Notes: generated by a model not told the origin, from the sequence alone. Shown: positions 26,792 to 36,081, counted from the stretch's first letter. The stretch: 64,000 nucleotides of DNA from Latilactobacillus sakei (GCA_002953655.1 CP025839.1:1426001-1490000); one strand, 5' to 3'. Program-made: numbers and translations.

Positions 26792-27674
26792 CACAATCAC
26801 CTTCTTTTTTTGAGAAATAGTCTGAGCCAGTTAATAATTCATAATGGGCCTGCACAATATCGTCTTTTGTCACCAACGATTGATAGGCGATCCCCGTTAG
26901 GCAGGCCCGTAATTGCATCTCGGAAATACCAAGATCCAATAAGCGCGCAACCACACCGCGGGTGCTCCGGGCATGAATCGTACTCAACACTAGGTGTCCA
27001 CTTAAAGCCGCGGAAACCGCATATTGGGCTGTCTCTAAATCGCGAATCTCACCGATAATCAGCGTATCTGGCCGCAATCGCAGACTAATTTTCAATAATT
27101 CAGCATAACCCAAACCCGCATTATCATTAACTTGCAGTTGTAAAAATTCAGGTGCAACAATTTCAATCGGATCTTCAATCGCGACCACCATCTTGGTACT
27201 CATTGACTGTTGGGCCAGCTGATAGAGACTAGTCGTTTTACCAGAACCGGTCGGTCCAGCGAAAAGCATTAACCCTGCCTGTCGGCTCATCTGCGTTAAT
27301 TGCGCTAAAATCTGTTGATCATCACAATGATAGATCGCGCCAATCGGGTAGATAAAACGAATCACTAAACTTTCACGATTTAAAAAATCTCCGACTGTCG
27401 CTAGGCGTAAATAAACGGTCTGGTCAGCTAGCTGTAATGCCGAGCGACCAGTCTGCGCACGTCGGGTCTCACTAATATCCATCCCGGCCATATATTTCAG
27501 TCGATTTAAATAACGCGTTCCGGTCGGTTTATCCAATTCCTGATTGGTGACTAAATCACTCTGGCGACGTTCCGTCAAGCGCCAGCCATCGATTGTCGGT
27601 GTAAAATAGAGATCTTGAACACGTTGTTTAGCACAATGCTTTAATAATGTTGTTAGCGTTTCTTCAGTTGACAT
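26784..27674 (-). CDS. comGA: ComGA competence traffic ATPase
   Basis: 296 residues, secretion-type ATPase powering pseudopilus assembly for DNA uptake. Walker A GPTGSGKTT (140-148), Walker B DTLIIGEIRD (near 203-212), Asp box and ATGHLVLSTIHA-like segment (SGHLVLSTIHA). AAAGGTGAT precedes the ATG. First of seven overlapping genes, apparently intact, so the uptake machinery encoded here looks functional. A terminator upstream isolates it from yebC. Confidence 0.95.
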   Translation of the reverse strand: MSTEETLTTLLKHCAKQRVQDLYFTPTIDGWRLTERRQSDLVTNQELDKPTGTRYLNRLKYMAGMDISETRRAQTGRSALQLADQTVYLRLATVGDFLNRESLVIRFIYPIGAIYHCDDQQILAQLTQMSRQAGLMLFAGPTGSGKTTSLYQLAQQSMSTKMVVAIEDPIEIVAPEFLQLQVNDNAGLGYAELLKISLRLRPDTLIIGEIRDLETAQYAVSAALSGHLVLSTIHARSTRGVVARLLDLGISEMQLRACLTGIAYQSLVTKDDIVQAHYELLTGSDYFSKKEGDCDV

Positions 27675-27738
27675 GCCATCACCTTTCTTTTAAGTCGTTA
27701 CTTAAGATTACGCTAGGGACGGCCCGATTTTTTTTGCA

Positions 27739-27781
27739 AAAAAATACCCTTAAACCAATATTATTGGTTTAAGGGTATTTA
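27739..27781 (-). terminator. yebC terminator
   Basis: AAATACCCTTAAACCAAT/ATTGGTTTAAGGGTATTT hairpin followed by T-run on the minus strand. Confidence 0.92.
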
Positions 27782-27789
27782 GTCTTATA

Positions 27790-28518
27790 TTATTCTTCTG
27801 GTAGTTCGCCTGCTGTATAAACATCTTGAACGTCATCATTGTCTTCTAAGGCATCGATTAAACGTTGGAATTGTTCAACTTTTTCAGGGGCAACTGGTGT
27901 TGTATTTTGTGGAATCATTGTTAATTCAGCATTTGCCAATGTGTATTTCTTTTCAAGAATATCACGGACATTAGCCAATTCCTTAGGATCTGTGTAAATT
28001 TCAAACACATCATCTTCAGTTTGTAAATCATCCGCACCAGCTTCAAGAATGTCTTCAAACATTTGGTCTTCATCAACATCTAAGCCTTCACGGGCAATTG
28101 CGATGTAACCGCGACGATCAAACATGTAAGCCACCGAGCCAGCAGCACCCATTGTGCCGCCGTTACGTGTGAAGGCAACCCGAACGTCTGAACTTGTCCG
28201 GTTTTTGTTATCTGTTAAAGCATGTACTAAAACAGCCACACCACCTGGTGCATAACCTTCATAAGTAATTTCATCATAATTAGCACCGTCGCTACCTTCG
28301 GCTTTATCAAGCGCACGCTTAATGTTGTCCTTAGGCATATTTGCTGAACGAGCCTTATCCATAATTAAACGTAATGCAGCGTTAGAACTTGGGTCAGGAC
28401 CGCCACTTCTCGCAGCCATGAAAAGCTCACGGGATAGTTTTTGGAAAATCTTGCCGCGTTTTGCATCTTGTGCATTTTTACGACCCTGAATATTATGCCA
28501 TTTTGAATGTCCTGACAT
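27790..28518 (-). CDS. YebC/PmpR family protein
   Basis: 242 residues, full-length. N-terminal [20 protein letters not shown] signature and [18 protein letters not shown] in the middle domain. The family has been described as DNA-binding regulators; recent work assigns some members (YebC) to helping translation of proline stretches. I cannot tell which from sequence. ATG after GAGGAGTTAG. Confidence 0.96.
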   Translation of the reverse strand: MSGHSKWHNIQGRKNAQDAKRGKIFQKLSRELFMAARSGGPDPSSNAALRLIMDKARSANMPKDNIKRALDKAEGSDGANYDEITYEGYAPGGVAVLVHALTDNKNRTSSDVRVAFTRNGGTMGAAGSVAYMFDRRGYIAIAREGLDVDEDQMFEDILEAGADDLQTEDDVFEIYTDPKELANVRDILEKKYTLANAELTMIPQNTTPVAPEKVEQFQRLIDALEDNDDVQDVYTAGELPEE

Positions 28519-28608
28519 ATCTAACTCCTCTTTTCGATTATAGAATTCTGGTACTAAGTCGTTATCTATGATAGCAAATTATCAACTCAAAAGCAATGGT
28601 AGTCCGGT

Positions 28609-29109
28609 TTATCGTCGTTTTTTACGACCTGTAAAGTATAAAATAACACTCATAATGACAATCCCCGATAAAGCGCCCACACTATCGAGCATGACATCTT
28701 GAAAAAGCGGTGTCCGATCACCCGTTAACATTTGGTGAAATTCGTCGGTGGCCGCATACCCAGTCGCTGCCAACCAACTGAAAATCCCCGCTAAGAAAGC
28801 ACCTTCGATTCGGGGGCGTAATCCTAAATAACTAAATAACGCTAATAAGAAATACGTCCCGAAGTGCGCGCCCTTACGCACGAAGAATTCGACGAACTTA
28901 AAATAACCACTCGCCTGAACACTTTGCTCGCTACCTGCATAATGGAAGGAAAATTGACTCAACCACTGCTTGAGTGGTTCATTTTTTAATAAGCGTTCCA
29001 AAAGTGGAACGGATGTTTGTTCATGATAAGTCATCGACGAGCTATAAAACAAGATCGCCATCATGACCAGTGCTAACACTAAGAACCAATCGCTCTTTTT
29101 TTTAAACAT
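28609..29109 (-). CDS. VanZ family membrane protein
   Basis: 166 residues. Membrane helices near 9-27, 84-104, 110-128 and 142-160. Family features: FVRKGAHFGTYFLLALF (the KxAHxxxY core) and ATDEFHQMLTGDRTPLFQDVMLDSVGAL. VanZ-like proteins lower teicoplanin susceptibility in some hosts; here the role is unknown. Start ATG 29109 follows GGAGG; the longer frame to 29268 overlaps the divergent gene and has no ribosome site. Confidence 0.9.
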   Translation of the reverse strand: MFKKKSDWFLVLALVMMAILFYSSSMTYHEQTSVPLLERLLKNEPLKQWLSQFSFHYAGSEQSVQASGYFKFVEFFVRKGAHFGTYFLLALFSYLGLRPRIEGAFLAGIFSWLAATGYAATDEFHQMLTGDRTPLFQDVMLDSVGALSGIVIMSVILYFTGRKKRR

Positions 29110-29205
29110 GCTTAATCCTCCGCTAATTAATCTCAGATTACAGTATACCAAAGTTGTTCCAAGCATTAAAATCAGATATACTACCATTTGAAAGAAGGTT
29201 TTAAA

Positions 29206-29580
29206 ATGCCCGAGCAAGATCGTTTTTATCAACCTCAAAACGCCAAAGACGCCATGCGTTTTGTTCAAAAATTATTCAACCAATACAATCAAGCACCACT
29301 AACCGAAGAATTAGTCGCATACCACCAAAAATTACTCGCTTATCTTACTAACGATGTCACCACGGAAGTCCAAAAACAAGGCAACTCAGAACAAGCTGCT
29401 AAATTAAACGGCATGATTGTTGCCATGCAAGATTGGTTAAAGATTCGCGTTAGTGGGAAACCATACGCTGGTAAAATGCAACATTTCAAATTTATGCCTG
29501 ACCAACAACAAACAACGTTCAAGCAACGGACGATTAAAGGTAGCAAGCCCAACAACCTCCGGACATCGCCTCGTCGTTAA
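29206..29580 (+). CDS. Hypothetical protein, soluble, no family recognised
   Basis: 124 residues, Gln-rich and cytosolic, with no motif I recognise. Mostly helical (residues 10-85), then a basic tail (FKQRTIKGSKPNN...RR) that may bind nucleic acid; this is a guess. AAAGAAGG lies before ATG 29206; the TTG at 29188 lacks a ribosome site. Divergent from the VanZ gene and 52 bases upstream of tRNA-Ala. Confidence 0.7.
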   Translation: MPEQDRFYQPQNAKDAMRFVQKLFNQYNQAPLTEELVAYHQKLLAYLTNDVTTEVQKQGNSEQAAKLNGMIVAMQDWLKIRVSGKPYAGKMQHFKFMPDQQQTTFKQRTIKGSKPNNLRTSPRR

Positions 29581-29631
29581 AGACGCTTGCTATTTTGGCT
29601 AAAAGTGCTAAAATGTTTTTTGTAAGCGTTT

Positions 29632-29704
29632 GGGCCCGTAGCTCAGTTGGGAGAGCGCCTGCTTCGCATGTAGGAGGTCGCCAGTTCGAATCTGGTCGGG
29701 TCCA
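29632..29704 (+). tRNA. tRNA-Ala (anticodon CGC)
   Basis: 73-base cloverleaf. Acceptor GGGCCCG/CGGGTCC, D-arm GCTCAGTTGGGAGAGC, anticodon stem-loop CCTGC-TTCGCAT-GTAGG with CGC at positions 34-36, T-arm CCAGTTCGAATCTGG. CCA is not encoded. Confidence 0.95.
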
Positions 29705-29721
29705 TTAATTTAATCTTGTAA

Positions 29722-29761
29722 TAAAAGAACCACCAACAATAATTGTTGGTGGTTCTTTTTT
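29722..29761. terminator. Terminator after tRNA-Ala (bidirectional)
   Basis: Long hairpin AAAAGAACCACCAACAAT/ATTGTTGGTGGTTCTTTT between convergent transcripts. Confidence 0.92.
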
Positions 29762-29767
29762 ACTATC

Positions 29768-31168
29768 TTAGTCATCGTAACTTGCTGATGCATCAAATTC
29801 ACTTAATCTAGTAGCATCAACCTTCTCAGCATTTAAATAATCTGTAAATTTCGCTGATTTAATAAAGCCCGTCCCAGGATTTAGATAAATATTCCCATCT
29901 TCCCCCAAACCAATTAACTCAACGCCATCAATCTGTTGTTCATCTTTTGGCGAAACATCTTCAATCGTCGTTAGATAAGCAAATTGAATCCCGCCTTGTG
30001 TCACGTTACTATCAGTCGCTTTAATCCCAAAGGCTTGAGGGCGGCCCCACATACCTGCTAAACTCGGTGTCCGGTAGGCAATTAACGCCCATTTACCAAA
30101 GTTGTCTGCATTTTCAAATTGGCTGATAAGCGGATTAATTTTAGTCATTGTACCGCGTTTTTCAAGATAAGTTGGTGTCTTGGTTGCTGATTCAGTCATC
30201 ACTGTACTGGTTTTATAAGCCCCTGAATCCGGTGTTTGGTAAGCCGCTTCTGAGCCACCAACTGAATCCGATAGCCGCATAATAAGCTGATTATCATAAA
30301 CCGCAAAATTAAAGCGTTCATCAGGCACTGACACACTTGAACGGTTACGGTACTGGTTACCCGCCACACTCAATTGACTCATGTCATAAACATCCCCCTG
30401 GTTATGATCAAAAGTAATATGGCCTTGATCATCTAAATGGTACTGCCCCGTCATATAAGCTACTGAGCCAGCACCCATAGAATTATAGACTGCTTGCCAG
30501 TTAAAAGTGCCATCTTGATTAAAAGTCAACCAAACCTGATTCTTATCAATTCGGCCCATAAAATTCTTACCACCAATCAACTTTTGAGCGACCACTTTAG
30601 GTGCCGATTGATATTGCTTGGCCTGTTGTGTCTTGTATTGATTGAAATCAACTACTTTAGTTTTTACTTTATATAATTTAACCTTATTAACTGAACCTTC
30701 TAAATATTTAGGCGTTATCTTAATTTTAATTGGCTTATTTTCAGCGGCTGTTAACTGATGCTCATCCCTATATTGATATGCAGTGGGCGTTGCCTTTTGT
30801 TTAAGCGCACGATCACTTGCGTAAGTGACCTCAACTACTTTTTGAATTTTAATAATAATCTGTTGCGTCTTCTTATTCACCTGATAGGTCCCTGATTCAA
30901 CAAACTTACCGGCATACCCGTTACTAGCGGTAATATCTTGCCGGAATGTCCCATCTTTTTTAAAGATCATTAAATAATCATAATCTGGATCTTCATGAGT
31001 CTTGTTCCCCGTATAAGTCCCATGATAAGTGCCACCTCTTACATTATTTTGTGTTGCAGTTTGGTGTTGTGCGTGACTAATCTGTTTAGCTAACTTCACT
31101 TGGCGACTACAAGCCACCAACAATAAGCTAGCAAATACCAGTAGCATTACTAATTTCGTTTTTTTCAT
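29768..31168 (-). CDS. Lipoprotein with duplicated N-terminal domain (larger paralogue)
   Basis: 466 residues. Lipobox LLVAC with Cys20 for lipidation, then an N-terminal domain (about 42-170) closely similar to that of the next gene upstream (DGTFRQDITA..., KFVExGTY, VVEVTYA, LTAAENKPI), followed by a second similar beta-rich unit (about 200-310) and a C-terminal domain without recognised family. The stop of the upstream gene overlaps this ATG (TAATG) and GGGGGAG precedes it. Probably an extracellular binding lipoprotein; ligand unknown. Confidence 0.85.
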   Translation of the reverse strand: MKKTKLVMLLVFASLLLVACSRQVKLAKQISHAQHQTATQNNVRGGTYHGTYTGNKTHEDPDYDYLMIFKKDGTFRQDITASNGYAGKFVESGTYQVNKKTQQIIIKIQKVVEVTYASDRALKQKATPTAYQYRDEHQLTAAENKPIKIKITPKYLEGSVNKVKLYKVKTKVVDFNQYKTQQAKQYQSAPKVVAQKLIGGKNFMGRIDKNQVWLTFNQDGTFNWQAVYNSMGAGSVAYMTGQYHLDDQGHITFDHNQGDVYDMSQLSVAGNQYRNRSSVSVPDERFNFAVYDNQLIMRLSDSVGGSEAAYQTPDSGAYKTSTVMTESATKTPTYLEKRGTMTKINPLISQFENADNFGKWALIAYRTPSLAGMWGRPQAFGIKATDSNVTQGGIQFAYLTTIEDVSPKDEQQIDGVELIGLGEDGNIYLNPGTGFIKSAKFTDYLNAEKVDATRLSEFDASASYDD

Positions 31169-32229
31169 TATGACGCTCCCCCTTGGTCATGAATATGTGT
31201 CGGTGCGATTGTTGTGGTCCCGATAACCCGCATCTTTTTTAAATCAACAATTTCTTTTTCGTAATCTGTTGGATCGACACCCGGACCTACTTTTACTAAC
31301 CCATAAACCGCGATATCCCCAAATCGCCGGACTGTTGGGTAGGCATTCCCTTGGAAAAATAACTTATAACTACCATCCCGTTCCGGCGTAATGACATATT
31401 TATCATCTTCATGCCACATAGCCCAAGTCATATGATTTTCTTTACCCAGCAATAAGTCAAAAAGTGCAATCGCCATATTCGTGTCAATAATCGATTCATT
31501 CGTGACTTTTAAACTCGGGTCTTGCCTTGCAACTTGCGCCTGCAACTGCGTCAGTTCGCTACTACCATTCGGTGCGGTTTCGACCTTTGGCGTATTCGTT
31601 GTTTGCTGTGTCATACTAGTTGTCGTCTTACGACTTTTTTGTGATTGAACTTCATTTTGCACCGCTGTTTTAAACTGATTAAACGATGGCATTGCTTGCT
31701 TTGTCGGTTTCAACCGAACGCCGTTAACACTTCCCTGTAAATAATCCGACTTAATTAGAATATTAATCGGCTTATTCTCTGCTGCTGTCAGAGCCTTGCC
31801 CCCTTGTTGTTTACGATAATCATAACTAATTGGTGGCTGTTGATGTGATAAGTCATATTCAGTCGCATAAGTGACTTCCACAACTTGCTGAATGTTAATC
31901 ACAATTTTAGCTGCCTGCTTATCAATTGTGTAGGTCCCTTGCTCCACAAACTTGGCATAATAACCATCCGTTGCAGTAATATCTTGTCTAAAGGTACCAT
32001 CTGCTTTAAACGCCATCAGATATTCATAACTTGGATCCGATTTCGTACCAGTTCCTTGATAATTGCCTGCAAAATTCTGCCCAATAAGCTTAATCCGACC
32101 ATTTTTAGTCGTAGCCGATGCAACACGTTGTTCTGTTTTTTTTGATGGTTTAACGTTACCTTGACACCCCACTAGTCCCACTATCAGTAACAAAAGAGTG
32201 ACTATTAGTATTCTATTTTTACCCCTCAC
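31168..32229 (-). CDS. Lipoprotein, paralogue of the downstream gene
   Basis: 353 residues. Lipobox VGLVGC with Cys22. N-terminal domain (about 50-170) paralogous to the next gene (SYEYLMAFKADGTFRQDITA, VVEVTYATE, ALTAAENKPI). A Gln/Thr-rich linker (185-225) leads to a C-terminal domain (230-340) resembling DUF4767-like small lipoprotein domains, which I cannot confirm. GTG start 32229 follows GGGGGAG by 5-6 bases. First gene of a two-gene operon. Confidence 0.85.
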   Translation of the reverse strand: MRGKNRILIVTLLLLIVGLVGCQGNVKPSKKTEQRVASATTKNGRIKLIGQNFAGNYQGTGTKSDPSYEYLMAFKADGTFRQDITATDGYYAKFVEQGTYTIDKQAAKIVINIQQVVEVTYATEYDLSHQQPPISYDYRKQQGGKALTAAENKPINILIKSDYLQGSVNGVRLKPTKQAMPSFNQFKTAVQNEVQSQKSRKTTTSMTQQTTNTPKVETAPNGSSELTQLQAQVARQDPSLKVTNESIIDTNMAIALFDLLLGKENHMTWAMWHEDDKYVITPERDGSYKLFFQGNAYPTVRRFGDIAVYGLVKVGPGVDPTDYEKEIVDLKKMRVIGTTTIAPTHIHDQGGAS

Positions 32230-32436
32230 TTTTACTCCCCCAATAAAGTTTTTTACATTTTACTAATTACATGATTAGTTTAACGTATTAAACCATCTTA
32301 ATATTAACATGGCATACTAAGGATGAAAACCGTTTCCTAAATTACGGGCGAAGCCAACTGGCAATTACACAACTTAATTGTTGCCAAATCTTCGCGAAAA
32401 CGTTATAGTTATGCTAATATCGAGGGGGTTTTTATA

Positions 32437-32676
32437 ATGACTGATAAAATTTTTACCAAAGAAACACTTGCACAATATAACGGTCAAGATGGCCAACCAA
32501 GTTACGTTGCTGTTGAAGGCATCGTCTATGATTTGTCCGCAATGGGGCCTTGGGAAGGCGGCAAACATTTTAAAGGATTGAGAGCGGGGCAAGACTTAAC
32601 AGAGGCCTTCGCAAATTCACACCACACACCTAAACGACTTCAAAATCTCCCTCAAATGGGCCGCTACGAAGGTTAA
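32437..32676 (+). CDS. Cytochrome b5-like heme-binding domain protein
   Basis: 79 residues forming a single cytochrome b5 fold: FTKETLAQYNG, the YVAVEGIVYDLSAM strand pair, WEGGKHF with axial-ligand candidate His44, and SHH (62-63). These match small bacterial b5 domains. Free-standing and cytosolic. No heme synthesis genes are seen here, so heme would have to be imported. Promoter and AGGGGG precede the ATG; terminator follows. Confidence 0.9.
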   Translation: MTDKIFTKETLAQYNGQDGQPSYVAVEGIVYDLSAMGPWEGGKHFKGLRAGQDLTEAFANSHHTPKRLQNLPQMGRYEG

Positions 32677-32690
32677 TAATAACTTTCATC

Positions 32691-32742
32691 AAAAAACACC
32701 ATCAGTTCTGGGTAATTGCGCCCAGATTGATGGTGTTTTTTT
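32691..32742. terminator. Bidirectional terminator, b5-like gene and yeiH
   Basis: AAAAACACCATCA/TGATGGTGTTTTT hairpin with CTGGG/CCCAG inner stem, between convergent genes. Confidence 0.9.
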
Positions 32743-33754
32743 AGAATAAGATTGTAATTAACAAAATAGCAGCAACGACTTGGAAAACGACTAAGCCGCC
32801 GGCATAAAATAGCAATTGCTTACCTTGATTGAATAGTGTTTTTAAGTTTAAACGTAAGCCGATTGCAGCTAAGGCGGTCATTTCACACCAAGTGCTCAAG
32901 AAATGGCAGATTGTCCCGAATTGGCCTGGGAAAAAATGTAGGCTATTGATCACACAAAAGATTAAAAAGCCTAAAACGTACCAAGGGACAAGACTACTTT
33001 TCTTCGCCAATAGTTGTTGGCTTAACTTCGTATCAGTTGCTTGGCTTTGCTTTTTCTGATGTAAATAACCAAAACCAGTTACTACAAAGACTAAACAGAT
33101 AATCCGCAAGATTTTAAATAAGGTTGCTGTAACGACCGTCCCTTGATTAATCATTGTCGCACTGGCGACTACTTGGCCCACAGATTGCACCGTGCCACCA
33201 ATTAAAATCCCTCGAGCAAGATTATCATGGCCCCATAACAGTGTCCCTAAAACGGGGAGTGCCAACATCAAGATTGTGCCCATTAAGTTGACCATTGTGA
33301 TGGCGATTCCTGTATCTTCATTATCAGCGTCAATCACCGGCGCAATCGCCCCAATTGCTGAAGAACCACAGACGGCATTGCCACCGGCCATCAATAGGTA
33401 TGTGCCTTCGTTAAAGCGCAAGCGCCGGCCCAACCAGATGGCAAACCCAATTGTTAAGCTCATCTGCAAGACCGTTAGAACAACCCCTTGCCAGCCAATT
33501 TTTTGGATACTTTGAAACGTGATCGTCGCCCCTAATAACATCACCGAATATTCCAAGAGCCGTTTTTCAGAAAATTTTGTCCCTGCAGCTAAAGTCGGTT
33601 GCTTTAACCAAGTATTGCCTAAAATAATCCCAATAAATAACGCAATGGTTGCGCCCCCTAACATTGGTAACCATAATTGTGCAATATAGTAGCTTCCAAT
33701 TGCGATGACCAATGATACAATAAAGCCAGGTAATTTCTTAATCAATGATTGCAT
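32741..33754 (-). CDS. YeiH family putative sulfate/anion exporter
   Basis: 337 residues with about ten membrane helices and the UPF0324 (YeiH) signature: IGIILGN, GATITFQSIQKIGW, GNAVCGSSAIGAIAP. Homologues export sulfite/sulfate-like anions or taurine-related compounds, usually under control of a divergent LysR regulator, as here. Ribosome site GAGGAAG before ATG 33754. Confidence 0.92.
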   Translation of the reverse strand: MQSLIKKLPGFIVSLVIAIGSYYIAQLWLPMLGGATIALFIGIILGNTWLKQPTLAAGTKFSEKRLLEYSVMLLGATITFQSIQKIGWQGVVLTVLQMSLTIGFAIWLGRRLRFNEGTYLLMAGGNAVCGSSAIGAIAPVIDADNEDTGIAITMVNLMGTILMLALPVLGTLLWGHDNLARGILIGGTVQSVGQVVASATMINQGTVVTATLFKILRIICLVFVVTGFGYLHQKKQSQATDTKLSQQLLAKKSSLVPWYVLGFLIFCVINSLHFFPGQFGTICHFLSTWCEMTALAAIGLRLNLKTLFNQGKQLLFYAGGLVVFQVVAAILLITILF

Positions 33755-33820
33755 TTTTCTCGCTTCCTCTCAAATCAATAAGTTAACTATACCGAATCTC
33801 TTTCAATTAATAAAATAAAT

Positions 33821-33842
33821 CTTTATAATAGTTGTTATTAAG
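33821..33842. promoter_or_regulatory. Candidate LysR-type binding site between yeiH and the LysR gene
   Basis: CTTTATAATAGTTGTTATTAAG contains the near-palindrome CTTtATAA-N6-TTATtAAG, the spacing typical of LysR sites, in the divergent gap. Confidence 0.45.
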
Positions 33843-33863
33843 AAAATTAATGGAAGTGACCTC

Positions 33864-34691
33864 ATGTTTAAGACGCTCGAAATTTTCAAGACGGTGTATG
33901 AAACTAAGAATTTTACAACTGCAGCCCAACTTCTCTTCCTGTCGCAACCAACCGTTTCGGTGCAAATCAAGCAACTTGAAGAGTCACTCGATGTTGTTTT
34001 ATTTGAACGCAATGGTCGCCAACAAATCGTGCCGACCAAACAGGCGGATTTATTCTATAAACAATGCCAAGAATTGTTAGACTTATGGCACCAAGATCTC
34101 CATCAACTGCAACACCAAGAAACGCAGGCCAAGATTCCTTGCCGAATTGCGGCTTCACACACCACGGCAGCCTACTTTTTACCGGCGTTGCTGAGTCGCC
34201 ACCGTACTGCCTTAGACGCTTTAGAGATTGAAATTTGCACGTTAAATTCCTCGCAGATTATCGAACAGCTATCGCAACACAAATTGGACTTTGGCTTTAT
34301 CGAAAAACCACTGACAGAAAAAGATATTGTTCGCACCCCGCTACAAACCGATCAACTGGTTCTAGCTGGTCAACCGAGCGAACCATGGCTCTTACGCGAA
34401 AATGGTTCTGGCGTCTATCATTACACGATGAATTATTTAAAGGAAAATAATTTAACCCTCGATAACGTCATGACGGTCAAAAGTAATGCCATCATCGTCC
34501 AATTATTACGACAAGGTTTAGGGCAATCGCTGATTTCAAGCGCTGCACTACTTGATTATCCAGAGATTCCCTATCGACCGCTTTCCAAACAGTATCAACG
34601 CCAATTTTACCTGGTTAACCGCAAAGGGTTACCGCAACCCATCCAAGATTTCGTCGCGACACTAATGGCGACCCCACTACCAATTGAATAG
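33864..34691 (+). CDS. LysR family transcriptional regulator (CysL-like)
   Basis: 275 residues. N-terminal winged helix (1-60: FLSQPTVSVQIKQLEE) and a C-terminal effector domain. Divergent from yeiH, which it probably activates, and 12 bases before the MATE gene, which it may also control. The start ATG 33864 has GGAAGTGA upstream, a weak ribosome site. Confidence 0.93.
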   Translation: MFKTLEIFKTVYETKNFTTAAQLLFLSQPTVSVQIKQLEESLDVVLFERNGRQQIVPTKQADLFYKQCQELLDLWHQDLHQLQHQETQAKIPCRIAASHTTAAYFLPALLSRHRTALDALEIEICTLNSSQIIEQLSQHKLDFGFIEKPLTEKDIVRTPLQTDQLVLAGQPSEPWLLRENGSGVYHYTMNYLKENNLTLDNVMTVKSNAIIVQLLRQGLGQSLISSAALLDYPEIPYRPLSKQYQRQFYLVNRKGLPQPIQDFVATLMATPLPIE

Positions 34692-34703
34692 GAGTGTTCC
34701 ACT

Positions 34704-36020
34704 TTGACAAATTCACCACATATTAAAAAAGAACTGACTGGTTACATTATCCGTGATGTTTTCAGCTCACTCGGTCTTTCCATCTATATTCTGGCCGATA
34801 CCTACTTCATCGCTTACGCGGTTGGCCCAATTGGCTTGGCCGCGCTCAATATCGATTTACCGCTTTTTAACCTTTTTAATGGCTTAGGCTTGATGCTCGG
34901 TATTGGTGGCGCAACAATTTTCTCGATTAATAAAGTTAACCATCCCGAAAAAAGTCAGGCGATTTTTACCGAAGTACTGTCTTTTGGTATCTTGCTAGGC
35001 CTGATTATCATGAGTTTAGGCTTAATCTTTATTCACCCGCTTCTTCATCTACTCGGTGCCAACCACGAAACGCTCGGGCCTAGTCTGGCTTATCTGCGTG
35101 TTATTTTAATCGGCAGTCCGCTCTTTATTCTCAATAACTTAGTCCTCAGTTTTGTTCGGAATGATAGTAATCCACATCTAACCATGATTGCGACTCTTTC
35201 GCAAAGTTTATTTGTCATTATTTTTGATTACTTATTGATGTTTCCACTACACATGGGCATGGTGGGAGCGGCGCTTGCAACGCTATGTTCGCCATTGGTT
35301 AGCCTTTTAATTCTAACGCGACACCGGCACCATCCAGACCGCTTACTCACCCTCAAAAAATTAACGCTCAACTTTAAACCAACCTTTAAAGCCGTCCAAC
35401 TAGGTTTTCCTTCTTTCTTAACCGAAATGAGTACCGGCGTTAGCATTTTCGTCTTCAACATCGTCATCTTACACTTAGCCGATAACTATGCCGTTGCCGC
35501 TTATGGCATTATTGCTAATATTTTACTTGTGGGCTTATCACTATTTAACGGTGTCGCCGTCGGGGTCCAACCAATCGTTAGCCGTGAATTTGGTAAACGA
35601 AATTGGCATAACGTTAAAACCAGCTTAAGAATCGGTTTACTATCAGCACTCGGGATTGCAACGGGGCTCTACCTAGTCCTCTTGGGATTTAAAGCACCGA
35701 TCATTGCGGTTTTCAATCATGATCATAATCAATTGCTCGTCCATTATGCTGCGGCTGGGATTCCGTTGATATTCATCAGCTTTTTCTTCTCAAGTATGAA
35801 CATTGTCAATAACCTATTTATGACGGCCATTGCCCAACCACGGCTATCATTTTTCGTCGCGATTATGCGCGGTTATGTGCTCTTGATTGGCAGTGTCTTA
35901 TTATTATCAGCCTTGTTTGGCCTGACAGGTGTCTGGCTCAGTGTACCGCTCACTGAATTAGTGGTCTTAATCGGCGGCTTCTTCATCACCCATAATTTAT
36001 TGAAGACGCTTGGTGAATAA
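34704..36020 (+). CDS. MATE family cation/drug exporter
   Basis: 438 residues with twelve membrane helices. Family features: the first-helix LSIYILADTYFIAYAVGPxGLAALN region and GVSIFVFNIVILHLADNYAVAAYG at the start of the second half. Uses Na+ or H+ antiport to export cationic compounds; substrate unknown. TTG start 34704 with GGAG 9 bases upstream. Follows the LysR gene closely, so probably cotranscribed. Confidence 0.92.
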   Translation: MTNSPHIKKELTGYIIRDVFSSLGLSIYILADTYFIAYAVGPIGLAALNIDLPLFNLFNGLGLMLGIGGATIFSINKVNHPEKSQAIFTEVLSFGILLGLIIMSLGLIFIHPLLHLLGANHETLGPSLAYLRVILIGSPLFILNNLVLSFVRNDSNPHLTMIATLSQSLFVIIFDYLLMFPLHMGMVGAALATLCSPLVSLLILTRHRHHPDRLLTLKKLTLNFKPTFKAVQLGFPSFLTEMSTGVSIFVFNIVILHLADNYAVAAYGIIANILLVGLSLFNGVAVGVQPIVSREFGKRNWHNVKTSLRIGLLSALGIATGLYLVLLGFKAPIIAVFNHDHNQLLVHYAAAGIPLIFISFFFSSMNIVNNLFMTAIAQPRLSFFVAIMRGYVLLIGSVLLLSALFGLTGVWLSVPLTELVVLIGGFFITHNLLKTLGE

Positions 36021-36031
36021 TTAAAAAAGGA

Positions 36032-36069
36032 AGTATGCCATCAGTCGGAGGAGGCTCCCGAGGATTAAA
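36032..36069 (+). repeat. Fragment E of the 3'-UTR element family
   Basis: Plus-strand AGTATGCCATCAGTC, GGAGGA bulge, GGCTCCC arm, GAGGATTAA core: the 5' half of the element as seen in copy D (core GAGGATTAA). The 3' half is missing. It begins 11 bases after the MATE stop and is followed by a terminator. Confidence 0.5.
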
Positions 36070-36081
36070 ATTTGGCTATCT

